Origin: a virus
Length of the DNA stretch: 51,609 nucleotides
Reading direction: 5' to 3' (one strand)
IMG/VR virus record: IMGVR_UViG_3300046501_000197
Location: 1 to 51,609 of that record
The notes under the pieces: model-generated
Databases searched by the model: none
Seen by the model: only the letters and a program-made list of their open reading frames with translations
What the model was told of the DNA's origin: nothing
Made by a program: the position numbers and the translations under genes
Part shown: piece after piece, positions 22,886 through 30,092 of the stretch
Position numbering within the stretch: position 1 is the first letter of the stretch
Layout: the number at the start of each line of letters is the position of its first letter

Positions 22886-23022
22886 GCATCGCTCTCACCA
22901 TCATCGGCATTCTTCTCGCCGTCGTCATCGTCCTCTGCGCCGTGATTTACGCGATGCGCGAGGCTCGGAAGGACGACGACATCGACAACACCCTGGAGTT
23001 CTGGCGCTGGCCGCCACTGTGA
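22882..23022 (+). CDS. Small single-helix membrane protein
   Basis: 46 residues with a clear N-terminal membrane helix (SIALTIIGILLAVVIVLCAVIYAM) and a charged tail (REARKDDDIDN). Coupled by ATGA to the ORF before it; a bidirectional hairpin follows. Possibly an early host-takeover membrane peptide. Confidence 0.5.
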   Translation: MSIALTIIGILLAVVIVLCAVIYAMREARKDDDIDNTLEFWRWPPL

Positions 23023-23025
23023 ATT

Positions 23026-23051
23026 GACGGGCTTTACTCCTCCAGCCCGTC
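23026..23051. terminator. Bidirectional hairpin between converging genes
   Basis: GACGGGCT and AGCCCGTC form a perfect 8-bp stem with a 10-nt loop, lying over the stop codon of the leftward gene and 4 bases after the rightward one. No T-run follows on either side, so it may only slow polymerase or protect mRNA ends. Confidence 0.4.
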
Positions 23052-23336
23052 GAACTGGTCCCGGTCAGTACCCCCGGATTCCCCGCTGACCGGGACCAGC
23101 CCATGAAACCGGACCGCATTACTCGCAAGGCGCATGACGACTGCTTGAGTTGCGGATCCGAGGGAAACGAAGGCGGACGACACCGGCGGAGTGTCGCCCG
23201 CAGCAAAGCCGGATGGCGGTTCGGCTCTGCGAGGGAATTTCAAAACGTTTGGCCCAGACGGCGGACCAAACGGTGAGGCAGCGGCACCTGCCAGGGTATC
23301 GGCCTCACCGTCTTCAATATCGGTCCTGCGGTTCAT
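23034..23336 (-). CDS. Leftward gene inside the early operon, unknown function
   Basis: 100 residues from an ATG with a strong AAGGAG site. Pro/Gly/Ser-rich and probably partly disordered (AAASPFGPPSGPN, KFPRRAEPPSGF), with a hydrophobic middle (VSSAFVSLGSATQAVVMRLA). The ribosome-binding site and the hairpin at its end support a real gene on the unexpected strand. The function is not recognised. A candidate accessory gene expressed separately from the rightward operon. Confidence 0.5.
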   Translation of the reverse strand: MNRRTDIEDGEADTLAGAAASPFGPPSGPNVLKFPRRAEPPSGFAAGDTPPVSSAFVSLGSATQAVVMRLASNAVRFHGLVPVSGESGGTDRDQFDGLEE

Positions 23337-23383
23337 TGGACGCTCCTTCAACAAGAGCCAATGAACCACAGGAGTTTTCGGAA

Positions 23384-23755
23384 ATGTTCGAAAAGGCTTC
23401 GGAGAAGTCAGAAATGTCTACTGTTGAATTTTGCCAGAAAGCTTTGAGGGAGGAAATTGCACCTCCGTCCATTGGGAATGTGCAGTCGCGTATTCGCGCT
23501 GCGGCACGCGATCTCGGCTGGTCCTACACCAGGACGAAGGACGCTTGGTACGCCGATCCCAGAATTTCAATCAAGCCGGAGGAGCTGTTCCGTGTCGAGG
23601 CGGTCAGCGGTCTTTCGTTCGCAAGGCAGGAGATGCGGAAAAATGACGATGCCATCCAACGAGCCGACGCTCTCCTCGATGGGGAAGATCCGCGTCTCCT
23701 TCGCACGCTGGTTGCTGCGGTACGCGAGGCGTTTGGCCTACGCCATCGCGCCTGA
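23384..23755 (+). CDS. Phage early protein, conserved-looking
   Basis: 123 residues with an AGGAG site. Two helical parts flank a SRIRAAARDLGWSYTRTKDAWYADPRI segment; the pattern 'LGW.YTR.KD.WYADPR' looks like a compact DNA-binding fold. The C-terminal half is acidic-basic helical (RKNDDAIQRADALLDGEDPRLLRTL). Such genes are common in rhizobial prophage early regions without assigned function. Confidence 0.55.
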   Translation: MFEKASEKSEMSTVEFCQKALREEIAPPSIGNVQSRIRAAARDLGWSYTRTKDAWYADPRISIKPEELFRVEAVSGLSFARQEMRKNDDAIQRADALLDGEDPRLLRTLVAAVREAFGLRHRA

Positions 23756-23776
23756 GATTAGGGAAGACGACTGAAC

Positions 23777-24610
23777 ATGCGACAGATTACTCTGCTCGAC
23801 CTCATGATGCAGCGGACAACCTTCGGTCTCCCAGAGGGGAATGTCCACATGACGCTGAGCGGCGGTCGCACGTCTGCTTACCTCTTGCATCGCGTCTTGG
23901 AAGAAAATGGCAACTTGCCCGATCGAGTCCGCGTGGTGTTTGCCAACACGGGCCGGGAAGATCCACGCACGCTTGATTTCATCCAGCAGATTGGGGAGAG
24001 GTGGTCTGTCCCGATCACCTGGGTCCAATACCTGCCGGAAGATCCATGGTTCGAGATCGTCAACCACAACAGCGCAGCTCGTAACGGCGAACCGTTTGAG
24101 CAGATGATTAAGCACAAGCGGTTTGTCCCGAATGGCGGCAAGCGCATTTGCACCGAGCAATTGAAGGTTCGGACGGCTCGCCGGATGCTGGTTGCGTCAG
24201 GATGGTCGAGCTGGACAAAGACGCTCGGCATCCGTGCCGATGAGCCTCACCGTCACGAGCAGGAAGATCAGCCGCGCGAAGAAATTTGGATGCCACTCGT
24301 CGAGGCAGGCATCACCAAACCAATGGTTCTCGATTTCTGGAGCCGGCAACCGTTCGACCTGCCTGAAGGCGTCGATAGCAATTGCCGCCTCTGCTTCCAG
24401 TTCGGGCTTGTCCAGCTCGGTAATCAAATGCGCGAGACCCCGGAAGATGATTTCCCGGAGCGGATGGAAGCGTTGGGCTTTGGAACCTTCCGGAAGCAGC
24501 CTTGGGCTGAAATTCGCAAGATAGCGTTGGGCAGTTCTCCAGCTGTTTCGCAGCCTTCCCGTCGGCTCTCTCCATGCGGGGCTTCGGTCAATGAGGAGTG
24601 CGCTGCATGA
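23777..24610 (+). CDS. PAPS-reductase-like (PP-loop) enzyme
   Basis: 277 residues. The PP-loop SGGRTSAYLL (28-37) binds an adenine nucleotide, followed by the beta-alpha core (VRVVFANTGREDPRTLDFI) of the PAPS reductase/DndC-like superfamily. A GGKRICTEQLKVR block and an SNCRLCFQF Cys pair follow. Phages often carry such proteins without a proven reaction; sulphur metabolism or nucleic-acid thiolation are possible. The last ~30 residues (Ser/Pro-rich, ending CGASVNEECAA) look unlike the family end and might be a replaced terminus. Confidence 0.75.
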   Translation: MRQITLLDLMMQRTTFGLPEGNVHMTLSGGRTSAYLLHRVLEENGNLPDRVRVVFANTGREDPRTLDFIQQIGERWSVPITWVQYLPEDPWFEIVNHNSAARNGEPFEQMIKHKRFVPNGGKRICTEQLKVRTARRMLVASGWSSWTKTLGIRADEPHRHEQEDQPREEIWMPLVEAGITKPMVLDFWSRQPFDLPEGVDSNCRLCFQFGLVQLGNQMRETPEDDFPERMEALGFGTFRKQPWAEIRKIALGSSPAVSQPSRRLSPCGASVNEECAA

Positions 24611-24792
24611 CCGAGCCCGACTTTCTCCGCGAAGAGATCAAGGAAATCGAGGCAGAGATCTTCCGCCTCAAGGGCAGCATGAACCGTGCCGACAACGGTG
24701 TGAAAGTTGCCCGCATCACCATCCTCACCCGCACCCTTGATCGCCTCAAGCGGTCATTGGCAGCGCATGAGAAGAAGGGGGAGGCGGCATGA
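24607..24792 (+). CDS. Small coiled-coil protein
   Basis: 61 residues, nearly all helical with heptad-like spacing (LREEIKEIEAEIFRLKGSMN, then ITILTRTLDRLKRSLAAHEKK). ATGA overlap with the PAPS-reductase-like gene supports it. It could be a partner of that enzyme, but nothing proves it. Confidence 0.5.
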   Translation: MTEPDFLREEIKEIEAEIFRLKGSMNRADNGVKVARITILTRTLDRLKRSLAAHEKKGEAA

Positions 24793-24794
24793 TG

Positions 24795-25421
24795 TTACGG
24801 ATGTACCGAGGCTCTGAGGATATGTGTTTGATGCTTGGTGTCGAGCATTTGCAAGCCGACTACAACTTCGGCGTTCTTCGGCCAATCTCTGATGATCTTG
24901 TCATCCTCGGCCGCGGATATCTTCATCTGCAAAGCGTGGGGGGCTTCGTTGTTACGATTCTCCCAGCCGCGCAGCGGAAAGGGCCATCGCACTTTGGCGG
25001 CGCTTACTTCTTCGCCATCGAGCTTGTATTCCATAACCCCCAACGCGTCGCCGACGTTGACATCAACGGACCTAATCAAAATCGACCGTCGGTTCCAGTT
25101 GACAATGCGCACGACCATCTCACTCGGGTCGTCGAGGTCTGGTGTGACATCCATGGTCGGCGGAGCGTCGCCAAGCATAAAATCGGTTTGTTTTTGCTGC
25201 TGTCTGATCTGCCTGCTCGTGAGGGCCACCGCGATCCCAGCGGCTACAAACCCGGCCCAACCACTGGTGGCTTCGAGCCAGCTGCGGAAATCACAGTCGG
25301 TCCCACACAAGTCCCAACCTTTCGATGCAAGAAAATCGGGCAAAAAACGCATCACAAACACGAAGGCGATGAGTCCCAGTATCGAGACAATTGTGACGCA
25401 GTAGTTTTTGTCGCTGAGCAT
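24795..25421 (-). CDS. Leftward membrane protein inserted in the early operon (moron candidate)
   Basis: 208 residues from an ATG with an AAGGGAG site. Two N-terminal membrane helices (about 7-27 and 54-68) flank a loop with Cys residues (DLCGTDCDF). A basic turn (TSRQIRQQQKQ) is followed by a soluble beta domain of ~130 residues (VVRIVNWNRRSILIRSVDVNVGDA). This topology recurs in prophage accessory membrane proteins. It faces the operon and ends within 3 bases of the neighbouring gene's end, as for a gene inserted between two operon genes. Superinfection exclusion is one possibility. Confidence 0.6.
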   Translation of the reverse strand: MLSDKNYCVTIVSILGLIAFVFVMRFLPDFLASKGWDLCGTDCDFRSWLEATSGWAGFVAAGIAVALTSRQIRQQQKQTDFMLGDAPPTMDVTPDLDDPSEMVVRIVNWNRRSILIRSVDVNVGDALGVMEYKLDGEEVSAAKVRWPFPLRGWENRNNEAPHALQMKISAAEDDKIIRDWPKNAEVVVGLQMLDTKHQTHILRASVHP

Positions 25422-25489
25422 GCCGGCGCTCCCTTATTCTGTTTTGCTCTAGCGCAAGAAGCTGGTGCGGACTTTGCGAGGGTTGCGGC

Positions 25490-26149
25490 ATGAGCCAGAA
25501 CACTTCCTCTGCCGTCATGCAGCAGCGCAGCGAGCCGCACGATAGCCTCGATGACTTTCCTACGCAGCCATGGGCCACGCGGGCGCTCTGCACCTACGTC
25601 CTTTCGTCCAGCGCGCTAAAAGTGATGACGGTATGGGAGCCGACTTGCAATCGCGGTCATATGGTCGATCCGCTCGGCGAATTCTTCAATGCGGTCTGGG
25701 CATCCGATATCCATGACTACGGTCTCGAAGGTGCCTTTCAGCATGACTTCCTGATGCCATTCACGCCGCAGGTGATGAAGTGGGCAGTATCGTCGCCGAA
25801 CTGGATCATCTGCAACCCGCCATTCCGGCTTGCCGAGCAGTTCATCGATAGAGCGCTTGAGGTCGCCACGGTCGGCGTGGCGATGATCGTTCGAACCTCG
25901 TTCATCGAAGGCGTCGGCCGCTACGAGAAGCTTTTCAGCAAGCGCCCGCCTTCCGTAGTTGCCCAGTTCTCCGAGCGCGTGCCGATGGTCAAGGGACGGC
26001 TCACCGCAACCGGATCAACTGCCACATCCTATTGCTGGCTTATCTGGGAGCATGGCGAGGTCGGCACGAAACTCGTGTGGATCCCACCTTGCCGGAAGAA
26101 GCTGGAGCGCCCCGAAGACTATGCAGCTTATCGCGAGGTGGCGGCATGA
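25490..26149 (+). CDS. DNA methyltransferase-like protein (NPPF motif)
   Basis: 219 residues. VWEPTCNRGHM fits the SAM-binding motif region and WIICNPPFRLAEQFI is the (D/N)PP(Y/F) catalytic motif (109-112) of N6-adenine or N4-cytosine methyltransferases. An ASDIHDYG acidic segment lies between, as in motif II. The protein is short, with little room for a target-recognition domain, so either it relies on a partner or its specificity is simple. A role in protecting phage DNA from host restriction or in timing gene expression is plausible. Confidence 0.7.
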   Translation: MSQNTSSAVMQQRSEPHDSLDDFPTQPWATRALCTYVLSSSALKVMTVWEPTCNRGHMVDPLGEFFNAVWASDIHDYGLEGAFQHDFLMPFTPQVMKWAVSSPNWIICNPPFRLAEQFIDRALEVATVGVAMIVRTSFIEGVGRYEKLFSKRPPSVVAQFSERVPMVKGRLTATGSTATSYCWLIWEHGEVGTKLVWIPPCRKKLERPEDYAAYREVAA

Positions 26150-26361
26150 ACTTCACCTCCGCTTTCGCCGAATATGGCCCTGACGTTCCTAAGCTCGCCG
26201 AAGTGCTTGGCATTAGCGAACCAGATGCCGACCGGCTCAAGAATTACATGATGGACCATAAGCCGCTGCCCTCGTCACTTGAGCGGAAATACCTCAACAA
26301 GCGCGCCAGACAAATGGCAAAGGTTTTCACGCTTCGCGAGATACGCGGGAGGCATGCATGA
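26146..26361 (+). CDS. Small protein with HTH-like segment
   Basis: 71 residues. PKLAEVLGISEPDADRLKNYMMD resembles a helix-turn-helix, followed by a basic helix (SLERKYLNKRARQMAKVF). Coupled by ATGA to the methyltransferase before it and to the nuclease after it. Possibly a small DNA-binding protein. Confidence 0.5.
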   Translation: MNFTSAFAEYGPDVPKLAEVLGISEPDADRLKNYMMDHKPLPSSLERKYLNKRARQMAKVFTLREIRGRHA

Positions 26362-26735
26362 CCGAGATCTTATCCAGAGAACAAGGCCAGGCTCTGCTTG
26401 CCAAGCCAAAGCGGAAGAAGTCGAAGTTCAAGAACATTCGGATTGAAATCGATGGCATCCGCTTTGCGAGCAAAAAAGAGGGGAGATACTACTCCGAACT
26501 GAAAATCCGCGAGACTGCCGGCGAGGTTGGCGGTGTGGAGCTTCAGCGGCGCTTTGCCCTTCTGGGTCAAGACGGGACGCTAATCTGCGTCTACGTGGCA
26601 GATTTTTGCTTCTGGGATCATGTTGCTGATCGGTTCCGCTGTATCGACGTCAAAGGCGTTGAGACAGACGTATTCAAAATCAAGCGTAGGCTGATGAAAG
26701 CCTGCCTCGGCATTGATGTTGAGGTGGTCAAGTGA
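26358..26735 (+). CDS. DUF1064 (PD-(D/E)xK) phage nuclease
   Basis: 125 residues. FASKKEGRYYSELKIRETAGEVGGVELQRRF matches the start of DUF1064, and a VADFCFW...CIDVKGVETDVFKIKRRLMKA block carries the Asp/Lys nuclease core (DVKG). Family members are small phage endonucleases, some acting as Holliday-junction-type or replication nucleases. It is coupled to the next gene, which starts with an overlapping GTG. Confidence 0.7.
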   Translation: MTEILSREQGQALLAKPKRKKSKFKNIRIEIDGIRFASKKEGRYYSELKIRETAGEVGGVELQRRFALLGQDGTLICVYVADFCFWDHVADRFRCIDVKGVETDVFKIKRRLMKACLGIDVEVVK

Positions 26736-27421
26736 AGCTTTCCGCAATTCTTGCCCCGCTTATTGCTGCTGGCGTCTCCGGCGACGTCATCCTCGCCACG
26801 GTCAAGGCGTTCGAAGACCAGCAAACGGACGCGCTTGAAAAGCGTCGGGAAGCAGATCGCATCCGGCAAGATCGCAAGCGTCAATCCGACAAGTCACGTG
26901 ACGTCACGTTACGTCACAGTGACAGTCTCCTCGTGCGTGATCGCGTAGCGCCCGGAGATGTAAAACAAATAAACTTAGAGACACCCAACTCTAAAAAAGA
27001 AGAAGACGCGGACAAGCCGCTTTCTGATCTGGCTGGGTTCAAAGCCGAGCTTGCTCAGGTCCTATCTCCAGAGCGCATCGACGCCATCGTGAGCCTTCGT
27101 CGGAAGAAGAAAGCTCCGATCACGCCATATGCTGCCCGGCTTCTCGTCAAAGCCCTCAATGCCTGCCCGGATGTGAACGCAGCCGCCGACGAGATGATCG
27201 TGCGCAACTGGACCAGCATCAAGCCCGAGTGGTTGGAGGCCCGCAATTCCAGCCGAGCTACTGGGCCTCCCCAGCCAACCCTTCACCAGCAGCGCCATCA
27301 GGCGGCAATCAACGCATTCGCAAGACACGGAAAGCCACAAGGAGACCATACCGATGACGAATTTGCCGGTAGCACTATCGACCTTGGAGAACGAGATTAC
27401 CGTTCTAACCGAGCGCCTTAA
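26732..27421 (+). CDS. Candidate replication protein with internal origin-like palindromes
   Basis: 229 residues from a GTG overlapping the previous stop. The N-terminal region (SAILAPLIAAGVSGDVILATVKAFEDQQ followed by a long charged helix of Lys/Arg/Glu/Asp) is typical of replication-type proteins of rhizobial phages. A basic centre is encoded over a dense palindrome cluster. The C-terminal part has FKAELAQVLSPERIDAIVSLRRKKKAP and a LVKALNACPDVNAAADEM segment. No ATPase or primase motif is seen, so an O-like initiator is the best guess. Confidence 0.5.
   Translation: MKLSAILAPLIAAGVSGDVILATVKAFEDQQTDALEKRREADRIRQDRKRQSDKSRDVTLRHSDSLLVRDRVAPGDVKQINLETPNSKKEEDADKPLSDLAGFKAELAQVLSPERIDAIVSLRRKKKAPITPYAARLLVKALNACPDVNAAADEMIVRNWTSIKPEWLEARNSSRATGPPQPTLHQQRHQAAINAFARHGKPQGDHTDDEFAGSTIDLGERDYRSNRAP
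26893..26923. repeat. Cluster of overlapping palindromes inside the replication-type gene
   Basis: GTCACGTGAC, GTGACGTCAC, a GTTACGTCAC variant and GTCACAGTGAC lie within 31 bp, all built from ACGTCAC/GTGACGT units. Such iterated sites inside an initiator gene recall the lambda O gene with its origin iterons. It codes for a Ser/Arg/Asp/His segment, so protein constraint alone does not explain the order. Confidence 0.5.
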
Positions 27422-27830
27422 GCCAGCGACTGAAGACCACGTTTCCGACGCCATCGGTTCACTTCTTGCGTCAGGCCTCGCGCTTCCTTCGGCGATGGAC
27501 CCGGAGAAAGCTCCGGCCGTTTATGCATTCGCCTTGGCGAACGTGTCGTCCTCCGGATTGAAGCGCGCCGTGGCGAAGCTGATCCGTGGCGAATACGACA
27601 ACGTCAACCGTGCCTTCATGCCATCGGCGCCGGAGTTGGCCTCGCTGGCCAGAGGTGAGGCGAAAATCATCATGGACGATCTGGCAAGGGTTCGGCTGAA
27701 GCTAGATTCCATCACGCCCCCAGTATCGGAAAAGAAGTCTCCCGAGGCAATCGCCCGCGTCCAGGCTCTTGTCGCCAACTTCACCGGCAAGAACGACGTT
27801 TCGAAGTCTTGCGGGGAGAGCGGCAGATGA
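27354..27830 (+). CDS. Early protein, replication neighbourhood
   Basis: 158 residues overlapping the end of the replication-type gene by 68 bases. Helical, with NLPVALSTLENEITVLTERLKPATEDHVSDAI and a SGLKRAVAKLIRGEYDNVNRAFMPSAPELASLARGEAK middle that looks like a helicase-loader or helper segment. No nucleotide motif. A DnaB-loader type role is possible by position. Confidence 0.5.
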   Translation: MTNLPVALSTLENEITVLTERLKPATEDHVSDAIGSLLASGLALPSAMDPEKAPAVYAFALANVSSSGLKRAVAKLIRGEYDNVNRAFMPSAPELASLARGEAKIIMDDLARVRLKLDSITPPVSEKKSPEAIARVQALVANFTGKNDVSKSCGESGR

Positions 27831-28051
27831 TCGCGATCCCTGACGAGGTAAACGTCATCGGCCTATCACGCCGTCAGCTGGAGGTCATCGACGGGCTTTC
27901 CAACGGCAAACCAGCCAAGGCCATAGCCGGCGAACTGAAGCTCACCATCAACATGGTCAACAACGATATCCAGCGCGCCATTCATTCGCTGCACGCGGGA
28001 AATGCTGCAGGCCTTGTCGGCACGGCTCTTCGGAAAGGGTGGATCGCATGA
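27827..28051 (+). CDS. LuxR/GerE-type helix-turn-helix protein
   Basis: 74 residues. LSRRQLEVIDGLSNGKPAKAIAGELKLTINMVNNDIQRAIHSLH is a complete LuxR-type HTH domain with no receiver or sensor domain. ATGA overlap with the gene before it and with the gene after it. It could be the activator of late or early phage promoters; stand-alone GerE domains often do this. Confidence 0.65.
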   Translation: MIAIPDEVNVIGLSRRQLEVIDGLSNGKPAKAIAGELKLTINMVNNDIQRAIHSLHAGNAAGLVGTALRKGWIA

Positions 28052-28404
28052 CCAGCCAAGACACCCAGATACCGGAAGACATCCGTCAGGAAGCGCAGGC
28101 GATAGTTGATTCTATGCCTAAATTCACCAGTGAACTTACATGGTGGATGATTGAGGAATCCATTGCCAAGGCCATCCTTGCCGAGCGCCAGCGCGACCAG
28201 TGGCAGCCGATAGACACCGCGCCGAAGGATTCAAGCATCCTTCTTCGTCTGTCTAATGGCGAAGTTTTCTCTGGCTGGGGAACGGAGGAAAGCGACGGAA
28301 GTCGTACGTGGAGCCGTTTTCACGCAACTAGCGCAGATGTTGGATGGCTGAATGCAAAGCATTGGATGCCCCTTCCTGCCGCCCCGAAAGGCGGTGAAGC
28401 ATGA
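28048..28404 (+). CDS. DUF551-like protein
   Basis: 118 residues. The C-terminal half carries the DUF551 pattern: QWQPIDTAPKDSSILLRLSNG and NAKHWMPLPAAP. The N-terminal half is helical (DIRQEAQAIVDSMPKFTSELTWWMIEE). DUF551 proteins are frequent in phage early regions; their role is unknown. Confidence 0.6.
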   Translation: MTSQDTQIPEDIRQEAQAIVDSMPKFTSELTWWMIEESIAKAILAERQRDQWQPIDTAPKDSSILLRLSNGEVFSGWGTEESDGSRTWSRFHATSADVGWLNAKHWMPLPAAPKGGEA

Positions 28405-28514
28405 GTGCGGTCCAAGCGTGTTCTGCCGTCGGTTGGCCCGGTGCGGTCGCCTTCGGATTCTTTCTAATGGCTGTTTGCTACTGCGTTGATGCTTATCTCA
28501 GGAGAAATCGATGA
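28401..28514 (+). CDS. Very small membrane peptide
   Basis: 37 residues with one hydrophobic helix rich in Ala, Gly, Phe and Cys (VGWPGAVAFGFFLMAVCYCV) and a basic end. Starts and ends with coupling overlaps (ATGA). No function known. Confidence 0.45.
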   Translation: MSAVQACSAVGWPGAVAFGFFLMAVCYCVDAYLRRNR

Positions 28515-28786
28515 ACCGATACAGCGCCTATCCTCACCGCATCCCCGGCGGGTTCGGCTATTGGGCGATGATCCGCCTCTGCCGTGACGCTCACCCGACG
28601 CCAGTCATGGGCGAGGCTGCCGAGGAATGCCTCAAGCACATGGTGGCGTTCATGAACGGACGGGAGATCCGCGGCGAGAGCTTCGAGAAGCCGAAGGCCG
28701 CAAATGATGCCCGCGCTAAAGCTGAGCGGCTATTCATCGGGGGAGGCAAGGTCATCGAGGTCGAGAGGTTGGAGGTGGCGCGATGA
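28511..28786 (+). CDS. Small protein of unknown function
   Basis: 91 residues with a Gly/Tyr-rich start (RIPGGFGYWAMIRLCRDAHPTP) and helical remainder (GEAAEECLKHMVAFMNGREIRG). Coupled to neighbours by overlaps. No family recognised. Confidence 0.5.
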   Translation: MNRYSAYPHRIPGGFGYWAMIRLCRDAHPTPVMGEAAEECLKHMVAFMNGREIRGESFEKPKAANDARAKAERLFIGGGKVIEVERLEVAR

Positions 28787-29133
28787 GCAGCCAGGAAGAG
28801 TTCAGCAAGGCGATTCGCAGGCTTCCCAACCCGGTCAGTTGCTTCTCGAATGGCGCATGCTGCCCGTGGTGCGGCGGCCTGAATAAGACCGTTACGTTCG
28901 GCATGAACAACTGCATCGAATGCGGCAAGGAATATGCCTTTGGATATCCCGACTGGCATGGCGAGAAAGACCCGGTGAGTTGGGTTCCTTTCCCTTGGCG
29001 GGAATTCGAGGCCTGCGGCGGCCGGGCCGATCTCCTCCCGGTCTTCGAGCCAAACGAGAGGCTGAAACAAATCTACTTCCAGAAAACCGAAGAGCATCTT
29101 GGCGTCCACGCCGACATGTCCACACCGAATTAA
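28783..29133 (+). CDS. Zinc-ribbon-containing protein
   Basis: 116 residues. ACCPWCGGLNKTV and NNCIECGKEYAFGYPDWH form two Cys-x-x-Cys knuckles of a zinc ribbon, similar to those in RNA-polymerase-associated or DNA-binding phage proteins. The C-terminal half has PFPWREFEACGGRADLLPVF. Role unknown. Confidence 0.55.
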   Translation: MSSQEEFSKAIRRLPNPVSCFSNGACCPWCGGLNKTVTFGMNNCIECGKEYAFGYPDWHGEKDPVSWVPFPWREFEACGGRADLLPVFEPNERLKQIYFQKTEEHLGVHADMSTPN

Positions 29134-29165
29134 TCCGAGCGGCGGCTCTACACGAGGGAACGAAG

Positions 29166-29762
29166 ATGGCGGAACTGAAGAAACCAAGGAAGCGGCAGCC
29201 ACGGACGTTCAAGGGGCTGGTAGCAGCGAACATCGAATTTGAAGGTCTGGGAAACCAGCATTCGAAGATCAAGATCATCGAGATCAACAACCCGAATTAC
29301 AGCAAAGCGCACGCCGGCGCGCCGGGAAACCCGGCGACAGTTTCCGCCGCGCTGAACCTTCGTGAAAGCCCGATCGCCATGATGGCGGCCAAGGGGCATC
29401 TCGAAGTGCATCAGGTCGAGGCAGCAATCAAGTTCCGTCGTCTATGGGAAGCGCTGGGCGGCGCGGGGGCGGGGTCTTTCGACTATTCCCGCGAGCCGGT
29501 CGATGGCGGGGGAGCACGCGAACCTATAACCGAAAGGCAGATAGATGCTGGGTTCAAGCTTGAGGAGGCTCGCAAGCATATCGGGACGCGCTGCTTCGGA
29601 ATCGTCGAGAAGGTGGCAGGCGAAGGTGTGCCGGTTTCCCAGCTTGGCAGCTCTCATCGCGAGAAAACAACGCTTGCCGACTATCTTCGCAACGCCCTCG
29701 ACGATCTTTCAGACCTGTGGGGAATGAAGACGAAAAAGCGAAAGCCTATTGCCAACTTATAA
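29166..29762 (+). CDS. DUF6456-like helix-turn-helix protein, last gene of the early operon
   Basis: 198 residues from an ATG giving AELKKPRKRQPRTFKGL. The N-terminal part is basic. The C-terminal ~90 residues (EEARKHIGTRCFGIVEKVAGEGVPVSQLG, then TTLADYLRNALDDLSDLWG) match the helical pattern of the DUF6456 domain of alphaproteobacterial regulators. A terminator follows. Position at the end of the early operon and before the late region suits a late-gene regulator, but that is inference. Confidence 0.55.
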   Translation: MAELKKPRKRQPRTFKGLVAANIEFEGLGNQHSKIKIIEINNPNYSKAHAGAPGNPATVSAALNLRESPIAMMAAKGHLEVHQVEAAIKFRRLWEALGGAGAGSFDYSREPVDGGGAREPITERQIDAGFKLEEARKHIGTRCFGIVEKVAGEGVPVSQLGSSHREKTTLADYLRNALDDLSDLWGMKTKKRKPIANL

Positions 29763-29767
29763 CCTGT

Positions 29768-29784
29768 TGGCTATGTAATAGCCA
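29768..29784 (+). repeat. Short perfect hairpin after the early operon
   Basis: TGGCTAT-GTA-ATAGCCA, a 7-bp stem six bases after the last early stop codon. No T-run follows; it may stabilise the mRNA end before the true terminator about 35 bases on. Confidence 0.4.
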
Positions 29785-29817
29785 TGATGGTGATTTGCGT
29801 TCGACGCTCACCAAATC

Positions 29818-29841
29818 AGCCGCCCAGCGAGGCGGCTTTTT
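29818..29841 (+). terminator. Terminator of the rightward early operon
   Basis: AGCCGCC-CAGCGA-GGCGGCT, a perfect 7-bp stem, ends in five T residues. It separates the early operon from the tRNA/late region. Confidence 0.8.
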
Positions 29842-29862
29842 GATTCACAGTTTGGAATGATT

Positions 29863-30010
29863 GCCTAGGAGGTCGCGATGACCGAGCGGGAAGTCCAACA
29901 GACCGGAGCTTACCGGTAGTGACCGCCGTAGCAAGACCGTTGGAACTGGCGGTCATTCCAAAGCCATTCTAGCCGCGGGACCCGTAGGGGCGCGGTCGGG
30001 CGAAAGCCCA
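29863..30010 (+). other. Hairpin-rich non-coding stretch with a 13-codon ORF, upstream of the tRNAs
   Basis: No protein gene of normal size. It holds a near-perfect AGGAGG site and a 13-codon ORF (29878-29919). Hairpins follow: ACCGG/CCGGT (29902-29917), TGACCGCC/GGCGGTCA (29920-29955, followed by TTCCA), CCGCG/CGCGG (29973-29995), and a GGGC-GAAA-GCCC GNRA-loop stem (29998-30009). The alternative pairing ATGACCG (29878) with CGGTCAT (29950) is also possible. The stretch looks like structured RNA, perhaps decayed tRNA genes or leader RNA; no known family is recognised. Confidence 0.4.
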
Positions 30011-30015
30011 CTATC

Positions 30016-30087
30016 GCGTGCTTCCTCAAGGTGAGGTCTCAGCCTTCCAAGCTGATAAGGCCGGTTCGATGCCGGCAGCCCGCTCCA
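30016..30087 (+). tRNA. tRNA-Gly (anticodon TCC), reduced D arm
   Basis: The anticodon stem TCAGC/GCTGA encloses loop CTTCCAA (TCC), and a T arm GCCGG-TTCGATG-CCGGC is normal. The acceptor GCGTGCT pairs with AGCCCGC with one T/C mismatch, then discriminator T and encoded CCA. The D arm is abnormal: a 3-bp stem CTC/GAG with a 5-nt loop AAGGT, giving 69 nt before CCA. It may be a degenerate or phage-adapted tRNA. The identity follows the anticodon. Confidence 0.6.
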
Positions 30088-30092
30088 TATTG

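Noticed and set aside
24789-25493. Rightward frame opposite the leftward membrane protein
   Set aside because: Starts by overlap but has no coherent helix or domain pattern, whereas the leftward frame has clear membrane helices and its own ribosome-binding site.
29998-30010. Hammerhead-ribozyme-like GAAA next to stems
   Set aside because: The required CTGANGA core is not present nearby; the GAAA is simply a GNRA loop.
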